64,000 nt of DNA, taken from the NCBI GenBank assembly GCA_029851415.1, contig CM056743.1, positions 126,572,305 to 126,636,304 of the forward strand. Direction: 5' to 3'. This document shows positions 1-11,773 of the stretch, one piece after another (within the stretch, counting starts at the first letter, position 1; each line of letters starts with the position of its first letter). The stretch is from Eretmocerus hayati. Its lineage: Eukaryota > Arthropoda > Insecta > Hymenoptera > Aphelinidae. Position numbers and translations under genes: made by a program. A model generated the notes under the pieces. That model was given only the letters and a program-made list of their open reading frames with translations, searched no databases and was not told the origin of the DNA.

Positions 1-1395
1 TTGAATGAATACCGATGTTTGAGCTCGCCCATTCATACCTTTTTTTCCTCACCCTCTCTATCTCTTTCTTTCATGTATATATCTCCCTTAGGTACCTGCA
101 TCTCTGCGGTACTCCATGTGGTGCAGATATATATATATTGCTCTCACACGCTACATCACGCTATCTGCAGGGGTTAGGCTGTTATACACGCACGCGGAGG
201 CGTTTACGATATCCGATATCGCGTACGAGCCATGTTCACTATGCGCGAGTATATAATATACGATGCCGTGAACATGAAATCGATCGATTGTTCCTATCCG
301 TGACCTTGAAACGACGATATCCATCTAAAAGCTCAACGACCAGACTGATAAAGCTGTTATAGCATCTTTTCAGGTTAGCTTCGTAAAGAACCATCAGGGG
401 ATATCCCTCCTTGAGACTGTTCACACAAATATGTATGCTTGGTAGACTTGTATAACGCTTTGGTTTACCACGTGCTTCCGATGTATAGAGGTTCATTCAT
501 CGTCAGGTGTTGTCGATTATCCGAGCGATTTCAAGTTCAACCATTGCACATCGATGCGATCACGTTTGCGCATATATATTCAACGGTCTATTGACGATGC
601 ACGCGATGTTTCAATACCGAGCAGATGAATTCAGATAGATGCAATCGCGTCGAAGCTGTTATCAGCCTAACCTACACGTTGCAACCAACCTCTGCTAAAG
701 GATGGTGACGTTTCTTCAACTATCAGGGTTCATACTGCTGTCTCATATTCTCTTATTTCTTATATTATGAAGCTTGTCCTATATATTTTCATATAATCTG
801 ATTTTATCCTTTATTTCTCATCTTCCTCAACATTATCAAGAAATTCATCCAAAGAAACGGAGACCAATAAGAGTGTCGGGAACCCGCAATTAATAGTGCC
901 GGTCAGAAAATGGCGAGGAGCTCGAATTTTCTCTCTTGTGCCTAAAATGTTGATCCCTCAGACTCACATAAAGAGCACTCCACGCGGGTGCGTGATATAA
1001 CGAATTGGTTTATTTCACTGCGAGGTAATGAGGGTATTTTTGGCAAATACTGCGTGAATTTCGTATGCAGTCATCGAAATTGTAAGGAATATTATCAAAA
1101 ACCTCTGATTGACCATGTCCGAAGCAGTTGCACCCACATCAATAACTCCAGAAAGCAAGAAAATTAGTTGAGATTTTACACTCCTTTTTATGGTTATGAT
1201 AAATCATCAGCAACATAAACATAAACATCAACACGTGGTTGAGTTTTGCACATGTATATACGTGCTAACCTCGCTATTCATGCCATTCTCAAATTGACCC
1301 GCACAACAAAACCTTTGGCCGTGCTACATGATTATTTCCATTCAATACGTCCTCGTGGAGAAATGATAACAAATAACGAGATTAGAGAGTACAGT
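1..1395. other. gene-free AT-rich stretch
   Basis: I see no convincing coding sequence. The open frames here are short, overlap on both strands and are not continuous with anything. The stretch is AT-rich, with a short TA run near 127-140 and scattered TATA-like words. It is plausible intergenic or intronic DNA flanking the foldback element that starts at 1401. Confidence 0.6.
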
Positions 1396-3447
1396 ATGAT
1401 AGCAGGGGAGTTGGCGGTTATTTTTTTTTGTCAAATAACTTAAAAATCTGGAAAAAATATATGTTATGCGCCGCAGCTGAACTAAGCCTTTGGCCGGGTT
1501 CAGCGATCTGGAAGCCGGAGAAGAAAATTGTTATTGTAATATTTATAACTTTTAGCAACAATTACTAATGACACATGACTCAATTGATGAAACTTTCAGG
1601 GACGGTAGTTTGTAATCAGATATAACAGAAAACAACCTTCAGCGGTTCGTAACCCGGGGGAAAATGGTTCAACGCGACGTTTAAACATAGTTTTTGACGA
1701 CGTTTTGCAAAATTGATATGCAATATCAATGAAAATGTGTCAAACGGACATCAAACAATTGTTCCTCTATTGCTCCATTCAAAAATGTCAATTTATGGAT
1801 TTTCACACTACCGTGACCTTTGCCAACGGTCACACAACTTTTCATCGCTTGTACAGGTGTTACCCCGGAGCCAGGTGAGGTAAAAATTCTCTGATACGTA
1901 GGATAGCTGTGCAATTTTGGTCGCATTTGCTCAGTTTACTGCAATGTCTATACATAAGCTAAAAAGGGCATATCCATCCCCACACTACCCCCCAGCATGT
2001 TTTTCGCCGTTTACTCAAAAAATATCGGGGGTACAAATTTTCTCTTCTGGACTTTTTTTAATCGTCTTGACGAGATCTATAAATTAACTTCACATCATTC
2101 TACTTCTAAAATGGTTATTCCTCGATATTTATGCGTTCAAAGTATAAAATCGTCCTTTCCTCGTGAATTCCATGCATAAAATAAGAATCTTCACTCAATT
2201 GGAATAATAGTTAGCATCTCCAATTGTCAAGGGCGAAGGGGGTAGGAAAGTAGGATCAGGGACTGCATTATGTAATAGAAGAACACATAAGAATCTGCAA
2301 ATTATAAATAAAATCTAATTCATTCATAATCTCTATCATCGATATCGGATTCACTGTGTCTTCCTCGCTCTGTTCTCCATTGGCTCTGGATATCCTATAT
2401 CCAATGTCGTGCAATGAATCTTCGTCTTCATTTGGAGCAATCTCACTGGATCTCCGTTTGTCAATATCGTGCAATGGACCTCCGTCCTCACCTTCTGCAC
2501 TTGGAGCCTGCCGCGCAGTTTTCGGGGACCGCTACTCATATAATACTCAAGCTGCCACTACGCCGTTTGGTAAGGACTCCAAGTATTAGAAACAACATAA
2601 AATGAGTGCGAAACGCAACGGTACCGTGCGATATATGAATCGCATGACTATTCATTTGAATTTAGTGACTATCATTGAATTCATCGGGAAGAGACGAATT
2701 TATACTTTGAACGCATGAATATCGAGAAATAACCATTTTAGAAGTAGAATGTTGTGAAGTTAATTCATAGATCTCGTCAAGACGAATAAAAAAAGTCCAG
2801 AAGAGAAAATTTGTACCCCCGATATTTTTTGAGTAAACGGCGAAAAACATGCTGGAGGGTAGTGTGGGGATGGATATGCCCTTTTTAGCTTATGTACAGA
2901 TATTGCAGTAAACTGAGCAAATGCGACTAAAATTGCACAGCTATCCTACGTATCAGAGAATTTTTACCTCACCTGGCTCCGGGGTAACACCTGTACAAGC
3001 GATGAAAAGTTGTGTGACCGTTGGCGAAGGTCACGGTAGTGTGAAAATCCATAAATTGACATTTTTGAATGAAGCAAAAGAGGAACAATTGTTTGATGTC
3101 CATTGACACATTTTCATTGATATTGCATATCAATTTTGCAAAACGTCGTCAAAAACTATGTTTAAACGTCGCGCTGAATCATTTTCCCCCGGGTTACGAA
3201 CCGCTGAAGGTTGTTTTCTGTTATATCTGATTACAAACTACCGTCCCTGAAAGTTTCATCAATTGAGTCATGTGTCATTAGTAATTGTTGCTAAAAGTTA
3301 TAAATATTACAATAACAATTTTCTTCCCCGGCTTCCAGATCGCTGAACTCGGCCAAAGGCTTAGTTCAGCTACGGCGCATAACATATATTCTTTCCAGAT
3401 TTTAAGTTATTCGACAAAAGAATAACCACCAGCTCCCCTGCTATGAT
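1396..3447. mobile_element. 2.04-kb foldback (long inverted repeat) DNA element with 5-bp target duplication
   Basis: The left arm (about 1401-2173) reappears as its reverse complement in the right arm (about 2668-3442), with scattered substitutions and small indels. The tips read AGCAGGGGAG and CTCCCCTGCT. They are flanked on both sides by ATGAT (1396-1400 and 3443-3447), a good 5-bp target-site duplication. The spacer of about 495 bp (2174-2667) has no recognisable transposase, but holds two copies of a 60-bp repeat. Open frames inside are short and partly duplicated between the arms, so they are probably not genes. Class is unassigned. A 5-bp duplication fits several DNA-transposon superfamilies, and the element must have been mobilised in trans if it moved by a transposase. 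Confidence 0.85.
2387..2506. repeat. two imperfect 60-bp tandem units in the foldback spacer
   Basis: The units start with TGGATATCC (2387) and TGGATCTCC (2447). Both carry TCGTGCAATG, a CTCCG/CTTCG-type stretch, and end in TTGGAGC. The period is 60 bp, so the repeat stays in reading frame and encodes similar serine-rich or arginine-rich peptides depending on strand. A weaker third copy may precede them near 2340-2386. In-frame periodicity could reflect a decayed repeat protein or a simple minisatellite. Confidence 0.6.
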
Positions 3448-4284
3448 GGGAGGTCGTATTTGATTCTTTTCAATGATCAATATCTGATTATTATTTGAAT
3501 AGATCAGATGCGGATTCATCATTCTTACGGTAAGGATGTTATTACACAGTTTTCAATTCCAAGACAGTCGTTGTGAAACAGTTCAGAAAATGACAAGATG
3601 CTAATTTTTCAGGAACCTATTAGTCACAAGTGTAAATTTGAAAATTGCTCTTTGAATAAAGTCTGTAAGAAAAAATTCTATCCGAGATTAGAGTTGCACA
3701 CTCATCGTATAATTATGTTAATCAACGATAATGCTCATTATGATTCGTTGTTAGTGTAGGGGTTGTGTTATCTATACAAGCAACGTCTTCATTATCGCTC
3801 GATGGGTGCACTCGCGGGTGTGTGATATCTATTCTAAAGGACCACATTCTCAACTTTTTTTCAGTCGGCCGCCCCCCCTCCCCGAACCTCCCGCTCACCC
3901 CCGCACTAGCCGCCCACATCCACCCTCGCGCAAGCGCTCGGGTGTATTATGACCCACAGAAAGGGCGTATTTATGTCACTCGATGCTATAAAACAGTGTG
4001 CGATACACGGGACCCAACAACCTTGATCATTACTAAGCCTCGGGCGCCAACTTCATGCCGTGTAATAATAAGGCTCTTAGGTCCCTTGTATCGTAAATAA
4101 CTAATGCATACTGTATGCACGACCCTGTTAGAACCCTGTCAATGCAATCGTGAAAGATGATTGATAAAACTTGTAATTTATCCATCAATCTGCACAATTC
4201 TTCCCGACTTGGATTCTATCTTAGTACTCCCGGCTAACCATTAGATATCAAACAAGCAATTGATCGAGATCGATTTTACAACTC
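3448..4284. other. gene-free stretch
   Basis: I see nothing supportable as a gene. A C-rich run (CCCCCCCTCCCC) occurs near 3872-3884, followed by GC-richer sequence to about 3950. A plus-strand open frame over 3765-4097 crosses this C-rich patch, but it has low-complexity proline content and no domain. Confidence 0.5.
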
Positions 4285-4533
4285 TATTAGGTTGTTATGG
4301 TCCGGAGCTCTAGTGCGGTGGCGCCACGGTCTGTAACGTGAGTTTACGCACACACTCTCTCGTCTGTGAGCTCACGGATACGCCAGACAGACGCAAACAT
4401 GTGTGAGTCTCACTCACACACGGTCGTGCCCCAAAGTCATCGGTGAGCTCACGGACGAGAGAGTGTGTGCGTAAACTCACGTTACAGACCGTGGTGCCAC
4501 AGCACTAGAGCTTCGGACCATTACAACCTAATA
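4285..4533. mobile_element. 245-bp Tc1/mariner-like MITE with TA duplication
   Basis: The tips TTAGGTTGT (from 4287) and ACAACCTAA (to 4531) are inverted and flanked by TA on both sides. The inverted match continues through a stretch containing GAGTTTACGCACACACTC and GAGAGAGTGTG, with arms of roughly 95 bp and a short CACACA-type centre. A TTAGGTTG tip with TA duplication is typical of mariner-type elements. There is no coding capacity, so this is a non-autonomous copy. Confidence 0.75.
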
Positions 4534-5148
4534 CGTTGGAATTAGTTTGAAGGACCTGAAAAGAGCCGTTTGAGATAGGTGGAGGTCCGACGAACTGCAG
4601 GGGGTTTCCGCTCTTCTGGCCCTCCACTCTTTCTTCACTTGAGGTTTCATATCGAAACAGAGCACCGTGTTCACAAACCGGTGCTGAAACCAACTTTAGC
4701 TAACGGGCAACGGGGTCCACTTCTCCACGGCCCCGACGTGGTAGCGGTCCACATCCGTCCCCTGAGCCAATGTTTGCTAGCTTTCCCGGGACTCACGCGC
4801 CTAGGAGCTCTTTTGTTGCTCGGCCGGACCCACCTCAACCATCAGGAATCCACGTCGTGCCCGGACCATCGCGGAAGTCGTGGTAAGCTCTATGGATCCA
4901 GCCCAACCAGAGACGTCGCCGCGCCGTTGACCAGCCCCCAGAGACCGGAGTCTCAACCCTAGGATACAGGATCCGTTCGTCACACCCTCTTTTCGATGCG
5001 CTCGCTGGGGCAGGCATTGTTGGACCCAATGTCGCTCTTATACTTGGGGCTTCGATGGACGACCACGTTGACCGACCCGTTCCAGATCAGCTCCCTCGGA
5101 CACCACCAGAGCAGCCGGGGCCTTTTGACACTACGAAACTACGACGAT

Positions 5149-5164
5149 AGCTCTTTTCAGAGCT
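5149..5164 (+). other. histone-mRNA-like stem-loop 1
   Basis: AGCTCTTTTCAGAGCT is a perfect 6-bp stem with the loop TTTC. This is the size, loop and purine/pyrimidine pattern of the metazoan histone 3-prime stem-loop bound by SLBP. It lies inside the decayed reading frame (codons for LFSEL), so chance from coding sequence is possible. Confidence 0.35.
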
Positions 5165-5182
5165 CACCCCGGAACTCGAATC

Positions 5183-5198
5183 AGCCCTTTTCAGGGCT
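5183..5198 (+). other. histone-mRNA-like stem-loop 2
   Basis: AGCCCTTTTCAGGGCT is again a 6-bp stem with a TTTC loop, followed by ACCACA, which resembles the ACCA that follows authentic histone stem-loops. It starts 34 bp after stem-loop 1. No histone coding sequence lies upstream, so function is unproven. Confidence 0.4.
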
Positions 5199-5399
5199 AC
5201 CACATTCATAACGTAAGAAGCACTGTTGTAGCCACAGAGTTGTTCCGTGGCGTTCGCCTGACAGTAATAATCGGGCGCTGTAGGAATGGGTCCCAGTGCC
5301 CGTCTGGTGGACTCCCGAGCACGAATGTGCTGAAGAAGTCCAGTCGGAGAAGCCGTCCAAGAATCCGTCTTCTATTTGTTCTTCATTGTAAGTAAAACT

Positions 5400-8375
5400 T
5401 TCTGTTGATGCAACAATACGTTCAGGAATCCGTTATGAAACTCGCAAAGTTCATAGAGATTGTTTTTTTTTAATTTATTCCCCCCCCCCCATAGAGATTG
5501 TATCGCGTGGAACCATTCTCTGAATAGAGAAAATTTCCTGTTCTATTGAAAAAAAACTTCTTCTCTGACATTGTCTACATTAGTTCTAGCAAAATTATGA
5601 CATGAGCTTGTTGCCTGCTTCAAGTCCTCGAACATTTTTTGATAAGTTGGCGTTATTATATCGGGGCATTGCCGACATTTTCAGGAAAATATTTTCATGC
5701 TTCCATGACTACTCAGAATCGAAATATCAAAGTACTAGTATTCAGAACCAAAGATGTTATGTTTAGATTGGACGAGCAATGAATTCTGATCAAGTTATAT
5801 TCGATCATATTAACGCATCTGCGTTCCATCAAAATGACATGAAACTTCGCCGAGCACTTTCTTTTTTTTCATCATATCTTTGATCCTCAATTGAAATTAT
5901 CACGAGCACAAATACAATTTTATGGTTGGCACGCAAGTCAGTTGACTTCTCGACTCTCGGCCGAGTGTACCGTAGATTGTAACACGTCAGAACATATTTT
6001 CCCTTGTCTGAAAACGGCCCCGATCGCATACCCTGAAACATCGGTGTTGAAAATGACTTACGCGCTAAAGTCGGGATCCTCACGGATGAGAAAAAAGTTT
6101 GAGAATGGTGTTTGATTCCTAAATAGCATATTTGCATTTGTGAGTTTGTAAAAGTGTCGACAACTGGGTCGTCAGTCAGTTCAATCGCTAAACTATGCTT
6201 CAGAACTTGAACACTGCTCGCGGCAGCTTATCATTTCTTCGATTCAAGCAATTCTTCAAAATACGTTATAGATCAGTGATGGGTCGTCACCTTCCGCTCT
6301 AAAGCCTAGGCATTTACCGTACAGTCAGTATGTGCTAATTTAATCTGGTATTCTACAAAAGCTTAGAGAATCTCTCCCAATATCTGTTTTTACACAAAAA
6401 GTTTTGTTCGAAAATTGAGCGTGTTGAACACGAGCACCTCCGTAGAATGGAACACTTTCATTTTCATTTCGGAACGACGGGATATTCATTTACTCAATGT
6501 TGTCTTAACCAAGGAACAACTCCAATTATCTAATTATCCTTGATCAAGTTTGTCAACATGTAAATGGGGTCAAATTATCTATCGCTCCATCATAATCGTA
6601 ACAAACCCGGTTCAAGCAAGCAAGTGCATAGGAATGAAAAATACGCTGGTTTTCATACAGAATTTCAGTATCCAGAAAGAGCCGGCTCTCTCCGGCTCGC
6701 ACTTGCGTGCACATGAAGCAGCCAGAACACCAGAGAGCGAACTGGCAGCATTAACAACTGAACGCTTGGCGGATTAATCTCTCTCACCAAGCATATATAT
6801 GTAGGAACAGTACAGAAAGAGCCCGATGTTGGAGGGGGTGGTTGATAGACGGAGGGAGGTATGGGCGCAGTGCGCCGGTATACTGCCCCGCAGCGCGCTG
6901 CATCACATCGGAGAATGAATCATTCTGTAGAGAGCTATAGCCCTGTATGCAATGTATAGCCATTGCGCATCGCTAGAGGAGCATAGACGCAGCGCGGGAG
7001 AATTGGATGGAGTGAGATGCACGTGCAATCGAGGGTTCGACGCAGACGCAGCATCGCAAGCTCAATTCTGTATAATGGCACATCTATATCTATATCTCGG
7101 TTTATGTACACTCACACAACTACATGGATATATTTATCAAGGGTGGTACGCACCCAGCTCTGAGACGATACGGTGGTCATGGTACGGTGTCGAATCGCTT
7201 TGGTTCTGTACCGTATACCGTACGTATAAAGCTATGTAGTTCTAACATTAACTTACACTACGGTGAACTGAGTAGATGGTAGCAGTAAGCGGAATGGGGC
7301 GTTGCCATGGTGACGCCCGCTATGCTTGTGCCCCGAAAGCCACCCCCAGCGTCGTAGTATATAGACGATACTATTGGATAGGTGTATATTCAGGTATATC
7401 TATGCGTACGCTGATGAATGTGAGTAAATTTTCTTCCGATGTACGGCGCTACTTTGCTATATGAATATCGACGTATACTTCATTTCTAGCCATGCCCGTG
7501 TCTTTACAATATGCATTGGAAGAACATTATAGAACAAGCTGTAATGAGATTCCTTAGGAGTCCGGATCTTAGGAACTTACGTCGGCAAAGTCTGCGATCC
7601 GACAAGTCGGAGTGTTCCAAACGATGTATCTGTAAGAAAAACTCAAATAAATGAGAGATAATAGCTCTGAGAATGTCGTGGTTCAGAAGTAAAGTATTGA
7701 AAGCGAATAGTATTGTGACAGGTTGTCAAGAATTATCGGGGCACCCGGTGCAATCAACCCTCCACCACCTACGCCCCGTTAAGAACTCCATGCACAAGCT
7801 CAACGGTATTCTATGACGTAGTCGAGCACTCGTGCACACTTAACGCAGTGCGCAGAAGGTGCGCGTGGGAGGACAGAATAGCGGCGCGATAGATCAACAT
7901 TAAAGCTACAAAGTATAGTGAGCCGACATCGACGGTGTTGTTGGATCGACAGTACTGAATACAAAAGCCGTGATGAAATGAGCGCTACACTGTGTGCGCG
8001 GAGTACATGCCATGGGCGCGGGTAAGTCCACGAACCTGCTTGAAATCGACAAGTCACTCTGCCGATAGTACGTTGCAACCCTGCAAACTTTTTGCATTTT
8101 TGCACTGCGAAAATTCAACAGAATCATGAAGCCGAGTAGATAAATAATTTGAGTAGTACTAAAATAATGATACTGTTACTAATCCAAGGTTACGGTTCTA
8201 CTGATAATTCATTCATCAACCGGTAAAACGTCCAACTAATCTGCTTAAATAAAGTGTTTGAAATCCACCGCATCAAATTTGAATGAAAGTATGTGGAAAG
8301 GATAATAACGGCCGTAAGCATGATGCGTGGGTAATAATTATGCGCGACTTGGTATATGGCAATGCATGAGAATGA
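5400..8375. other. intergenic stretch with promoter-like patches, no supported gene
   Basis: A homopolymer pair (T run then CCCCCCCCCC) sits near 5463-5490. From about 6780 to 7470 the sequence alternates TATATA words with GC-rich patches such as GCGCAGTGCGCC and CCCGCAGCGCGCTGC (near 6868-6900), a texture common in insect enhancers and promoters. Open frames (for example 5829-6137 minus, 6952-7239 plus, 7800-8127 minus) overlap on both strands and show no domains. Confidence 0.4.
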
Positions 8376-8651
8376 ATGACGTCGCAAGCGGCGATCGCGA
8401 GCCGCCGAATTCTTAGGATTAGGAGAATTCGGAGGTTCCGCGAGCGCGATTGCGAGATGTCTCGAGGACTGCGTGCTGAGGTCTGGACAAGACGACCACG
8501 CGGGGATCATCAGCTGGTGCAACGCTCGGCCACACCAATCTACATGGGAGACTTGTCGCTCATCGCTGCCCTGGAGAAGATCGCCAAACTCGAGCCCAAA
8601 CTTCTTAGAAAAAATCGCCACCATCACCGGTCCAGTACCCTCAGCATCGCT
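8376..8651 (+). CDS. possible short exon, unknown product
   Basis: A plus-strand frame runs from ATG 8376 (or ATG 8459) to CCCAG|GTGAGAG at 8651/8652, a good splice donor. The last 60 codons include MGDLSLIAALEKIAKLEPK, an amphipathic-looking helix. I do not recognise the protein. Upstream the frame crosses a 65-bp imperfect palindrome and codes a run of RR/IR residues, which argues that the true start, if any, is ATG 8459. A minus-strand frame of similar length overlaps the same bases, so coding on either strand is uncertain. Confidence 0.25.
8388..8454. repeat. short imperfect palindrome
   Basis: CCGAATTCT (8405-8413) and AGAATTCGG (8424-8432) form a 9-bp stem with the loop TAGGATTAGG. Outward pairing continues imperfectly between GCGATCGCGA and CGCGAGCGCGAT. 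Confidence 0.55.
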
Positions 8652-8689
8652 CTAGTCCCAGGTGAGAGTGCAACACATGCGTAGATGCA

Positions 8690-9600
8690 CCGTATCGTAC
8701 AGGATGCGGTTGGAATTTTTTTGAGTTAACATGGAATCTAGTTGACGCAATAGGAGATACAGGTCCTAGACCCTAGATTTCAACCGGCGACTCGTGACTA
8801 ACCCCCATTTTTCTCACACCATAACTTGATAATCGAGCCGAGAGGAATGCTTACACAATACCAAAAAGCTTCCGAAATTGCACAGTAAAATTCGGTTATC
8901 AAGGAGAAAAATGGATCTCCCGAAAGGCTCTATTCTCGAGTCATTTTCAATCGCTTCACTTACATAGTAACTTTTAATAATAACAACTTTTGCTTGAAAA
9001 ATAGTTCAATTCAGAGGTATAGTTATAAAGGTTCGCGTACGTTCTGCGTCATGAAATGTTCCAGATTATGTTCAGAACATTTTTGCAGTTGGACAAGGAT
9101 TTATTGTCAAAGAACGATGGAGTTTTGCTGTAATCGAGTTATAAATTTCTTGTATGATTATCCTGGGATTATCTGAAAAGACAGTTCATCGAGCAGATTT
9201 ATGAATAAATTTTAGTTATGTTTCATTCTATTTGTTTGAGTTATGAATCATTCAACCACAACCTCAACCTTCCACTTAAACCCCAATAATTTATAATAAT
9301 AATTATTATTTCTAGTAGCAGGCTAAGGCAAATCGGTTATACTGTGAATCTAGTGCACTTTGAAAATTGCGAGTGCTAACGAGCTGCAGATCGTTAGCGT
9401 ATTTTTTTCATTCAGTTGGAGTCAAGTATGAAGGAGTTCGATGAATAACACATACCGGCATTGCATTCTTGCAAGGTCAAATATGCACTCTACTTAGCAC
9501 ACGTTGCAACGTGTTGCATTTTACAGATATTCAGCACTGGCATAGTGGTTCCTCTAAACAGTCAATAAATCATTGAGATCACTCTGTGCACCAACGCATC
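8690..9600. other. gene-free AT-rich stretch
   Basis: No gene is supportable. The stretch contains TAATAATAATTATTATT-like simple sequence near 9293-9310. The remaining frames are short. Confidence 0.5.
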
Positions 9601-9610
9601 GTTAACTGCT

Positions 9611-10206
9611 TTGGCGAGAACGCTAATCAATTCTATGCTTAATTTTGGCCGATCCAGCCCCTTGGTGCATGGAGGATTAGCGCTCATCTCAATTCGCGGC
9701 GGGTTACCGCACAGGGCAACCTCGCCACGAACGAGTTCTACAACTTCCTTGGTCTCCGGCCACCACCGATACCGTGACCACCAGTCAGAGATGTATACAC
9801 GCTTTAGTGGACATTGACTGGGTCCGGAGGTTTGTCAATCTCCTCGATGGAAACATCAGAGTGTCTCGGCGCTTCTTGCAGGTTTTTCGGAAGGGACTAG
9901 AGCAACGCCAAGCAATATTATCGAGATCAGGTTCCTTTTTACTGGATTCGGGCCAAATCCCAGGTCCGTCGTCATCCTCTGGGGCCGGAGGGTCGTCACA
10001 CTTCGGGACCTCGGAAGGCTCCCTTGCGGTTTTCGCGCGGATACACAAAGTGTTTTCCTTCTCTTTTGGTGGGAAGGAAAGGAGTGATGGTTCACAAAGA
10101 TCCTTATAAACTTCGGTAGTATCGGATTCCACCGAAAAAATGTGGGCACCAACTGACCTAACCCTACCCGGGAGGGCACAAACCCGAAAACTATATTCCC
10201 AGACAA
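9611..10206 (-). pseudogene. decayed ORF region, retroelement-like, minus strand
   Basis: Two overlapping minus frames, 10206-9856 and 10132-9785, are open for about 115 codons each and lie in GC-richer sequence. The frame from 10132 begins MESDTTEVYKDL and has an acidic proline-rich segment (PAPEDDDGPGIWPE) and a basic Cys-containing tail (RCSSPFRKTCKKRR). This is compatible with gag or another mobile-element ORF, but no diagnostic motif is visible. The overlapping open frames suggest recent loss of constraint or a frameshift. The 5S-headed SINE at 10208 is inserted at the upstream edge of this region. Confidence 0.35.
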
Positions 10207-10697
10207 AACCGAAACAGTTGGTGGGGCCGCTGGGTGTCAGCTCGGCCGATCATCGAAGTTAAGCATCGCCGGGCGCGGTTAGTACTTGGATGGGTGACCG
10301 CCCATCTCGGTCTAATCAACCTTGACGGGCTGACTTTTCTGATCGATTAGTTGACACTTACACCTCAGCAACGTGAGCGGGAGGCACGAAATGTTACAAT
10401 TGCGGTGTTCATGATCACGAAATGTGGCATGCGCGCCGTAAGGGTAGCATGATAAATGTGTCGAACTCTCCGGAGCAGGTTTTCTCCCTGCAAGAGTTTT
10501 CCCTCGCTCCACGGGCATGATTCCCGGGCAAATGCGGAGAGAGTTAGGTTAGGGTGAGTGGTTGGATCTCAAAACACGCCACGATAAAACACGAAACGTT
10601 AAACCCACGAGATCCGCCCCGGTTGTAATAGTCCATTGGCTCAAGACGACCGTTGAACACACGAAAAAAAAAAAAAAAAAAAATATTTCCAGACAAA
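10193..10697 (+). mobile_element. 5S-rRNA-derived SINE (SINE3-type) with target duplications
   Basis: The body (about 10208-10682) starts with a 5S rRNA-like head, continues through about 350 bp of unrelated sequence and ends in a 20-base A run at 10664-10683. The flanks carry a 15-bp direct repeat: ATATTCCCAGACAAA (10193-10207) and ATATTTCCAGACAAA (10683-10697), differing at one base. Head, A tail and target duplication together show insertion by LINE-type target-primed reverse transcription. It is non-coding. The partner LINE is not identifiable here. Confidence 0.85.
10241..10306 (+). ncRNA. 5S rRNA-like segment with internal pol III promoter
   Basis: The segment contains GATCATCGAAGTTAAGC, CGGGCGCGGTTAGTACT and TGGATGGGTGACCGCC. 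These match the conserved 5S rRNA core: box A, intermediate element and box C. Sequence 5-prime of it is only weakly 5S-like, and sequence 3-prime of it leaves 5S after GACCGCC, so this is a SINE head and not a functional 5S gene. Confidence 0.85.
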
Positions 10698-10796
10698 GAG
10701 ATGAAGAGGAAGGTGAAAAGATGCTAAGTGGCAGTGATAGAATGGAAATCCTGAAGCAATGCAAGATCCCTCTCAGAATTCATTTGCACAGAGGTT

Positions 10797-10822
10797 TTGA
10801 TTGATTGATTGATTGATTGATT
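10797..10822. repeat. (TTGA)n microsatellite
   Basis: Six tandem TTGA units, followed by TAATAATTTATCGAGACC. Short tetranucleotide tails like this often mark LINE 3-prime ends, but no LINE body is recognisable beside it. Confidence 0.8.
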
Positions 10823-10829
10823 AATAATT

Positions 10830-11770
10830 TATCGAGACCGGGGGACTGTTCCCCGTTCACTCATAAAGCAGTCGTCACATATCATTTGTTATGAGGTAAT
10901 GATTCATGTAATTCAATACTGATCTATAAACTCATGAAATTCAATGATAATCCATAAATATGTATCAGCAAATTATGGAGTAGGTTTATTCAATATTTTA
11001 ACGGTTACTTCGCGAAAATTGCAACGAGTTTCAAAGGTAGATTTGCAGAAAATTATGATAGGCGTCATTCGGCAGTATTCATGCAGGACATTGTACCATC
11101 TCACGAGAGCTCGTAACCAGGAAAAGAGTTTGTCGAAGAGTAATGGTGAGATGAGAGTGAGTCAAGAACTCTTTCTTTTGCGATAGGAGCAGTGGGTAAT
11201 TTGTACATCATCGCCTCCAATGAGGTATCATCAAATCGATTCCTGTAATTTTGTACAGGTAGCGCGTGGCTACAATGGCAAAGGATTGATTTAGAGTTTC
11301 GGCACGTGGAGCCGAATATATTTATCGGGCTTTGGTGCCTCGCTTCGACTGTCTCAAGCGGGGTGAGTCTTGCGTGAAATCGACGGCTAGATTGGACATG
11401 ATGATTAAAAATGTGAGTGTTCCGATATAGCGCAGTCTCTGAGTTTTTCTAATGGTAGTCAGTGCAAAGGAATTCGATATGGAGTTGAGTGATATATGAT
11501 GGGAATGTTGGTATATACAGAGCGTACACAGTAGTTGAGTAGTCTATGGAGTATTAGAGCTTGTCCATCTATGGAGCTTGTGAAGAGAGTTGCAGAACAA
11601 TCAAATAGTAGAAGGACTGAGCTTTGGACTAACTGTTGTCTGAGTGGGTGTGAAAAAGTTTGGCTTAGAGCACGGAGTGAAAATGACGAACCATGTATGC
11701 GTTTTATGAGTTGATTTATTGGAAACCCCCAGTTAAAGGCCGGAGTAATTGTCTGTAACTTTGAGACTTT
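10830..11770. other. gene-free stretch
   Basis: I see no supportable gene. There is a plus-strand frame near 10944-11183 without domains. Sequence from 11280 to 11400 is somewhat GC-richer (GGCACGTGGAGCC, near 11301). Confidence 0.45.
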
Positions 11771-11773
11771 TAT

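Larger units (their letters stand above)
4560..5390 (+). pseudogene. GC-rich decayed ORF, possibly retroelement gag-like
   Basis: GC content rises sharply against both flanks. On the plus strand one frame is open from 4887 to 5145 (after TAA at 4884). It is stopped by TAG at 5146, then open again to TAA at 5211-5213. The translation is proline- and acid-rich (…AGIVGPNVALILGASMDD…, …LPRTPPEQPGPFDTTK…, then LFSELTPELESALFRATTF). It looks like former coding sequence rather than noise. I cannot assign a family: no zinc knuckle, protease or RT motif is visible. Frames upstream (4579-4962) shift relative to this one, suggesting frameshift decay. It could be a retroelement ORF1/gag remnant or a decayed host exon. 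Confidence 0.4.

Noticed and set aside
10241..10306. functional 5S rRNA gene
   Set aside because: Only the internal core is conserved. The ends diverge and the segment sits inside a SINE with A tail and target duplications.
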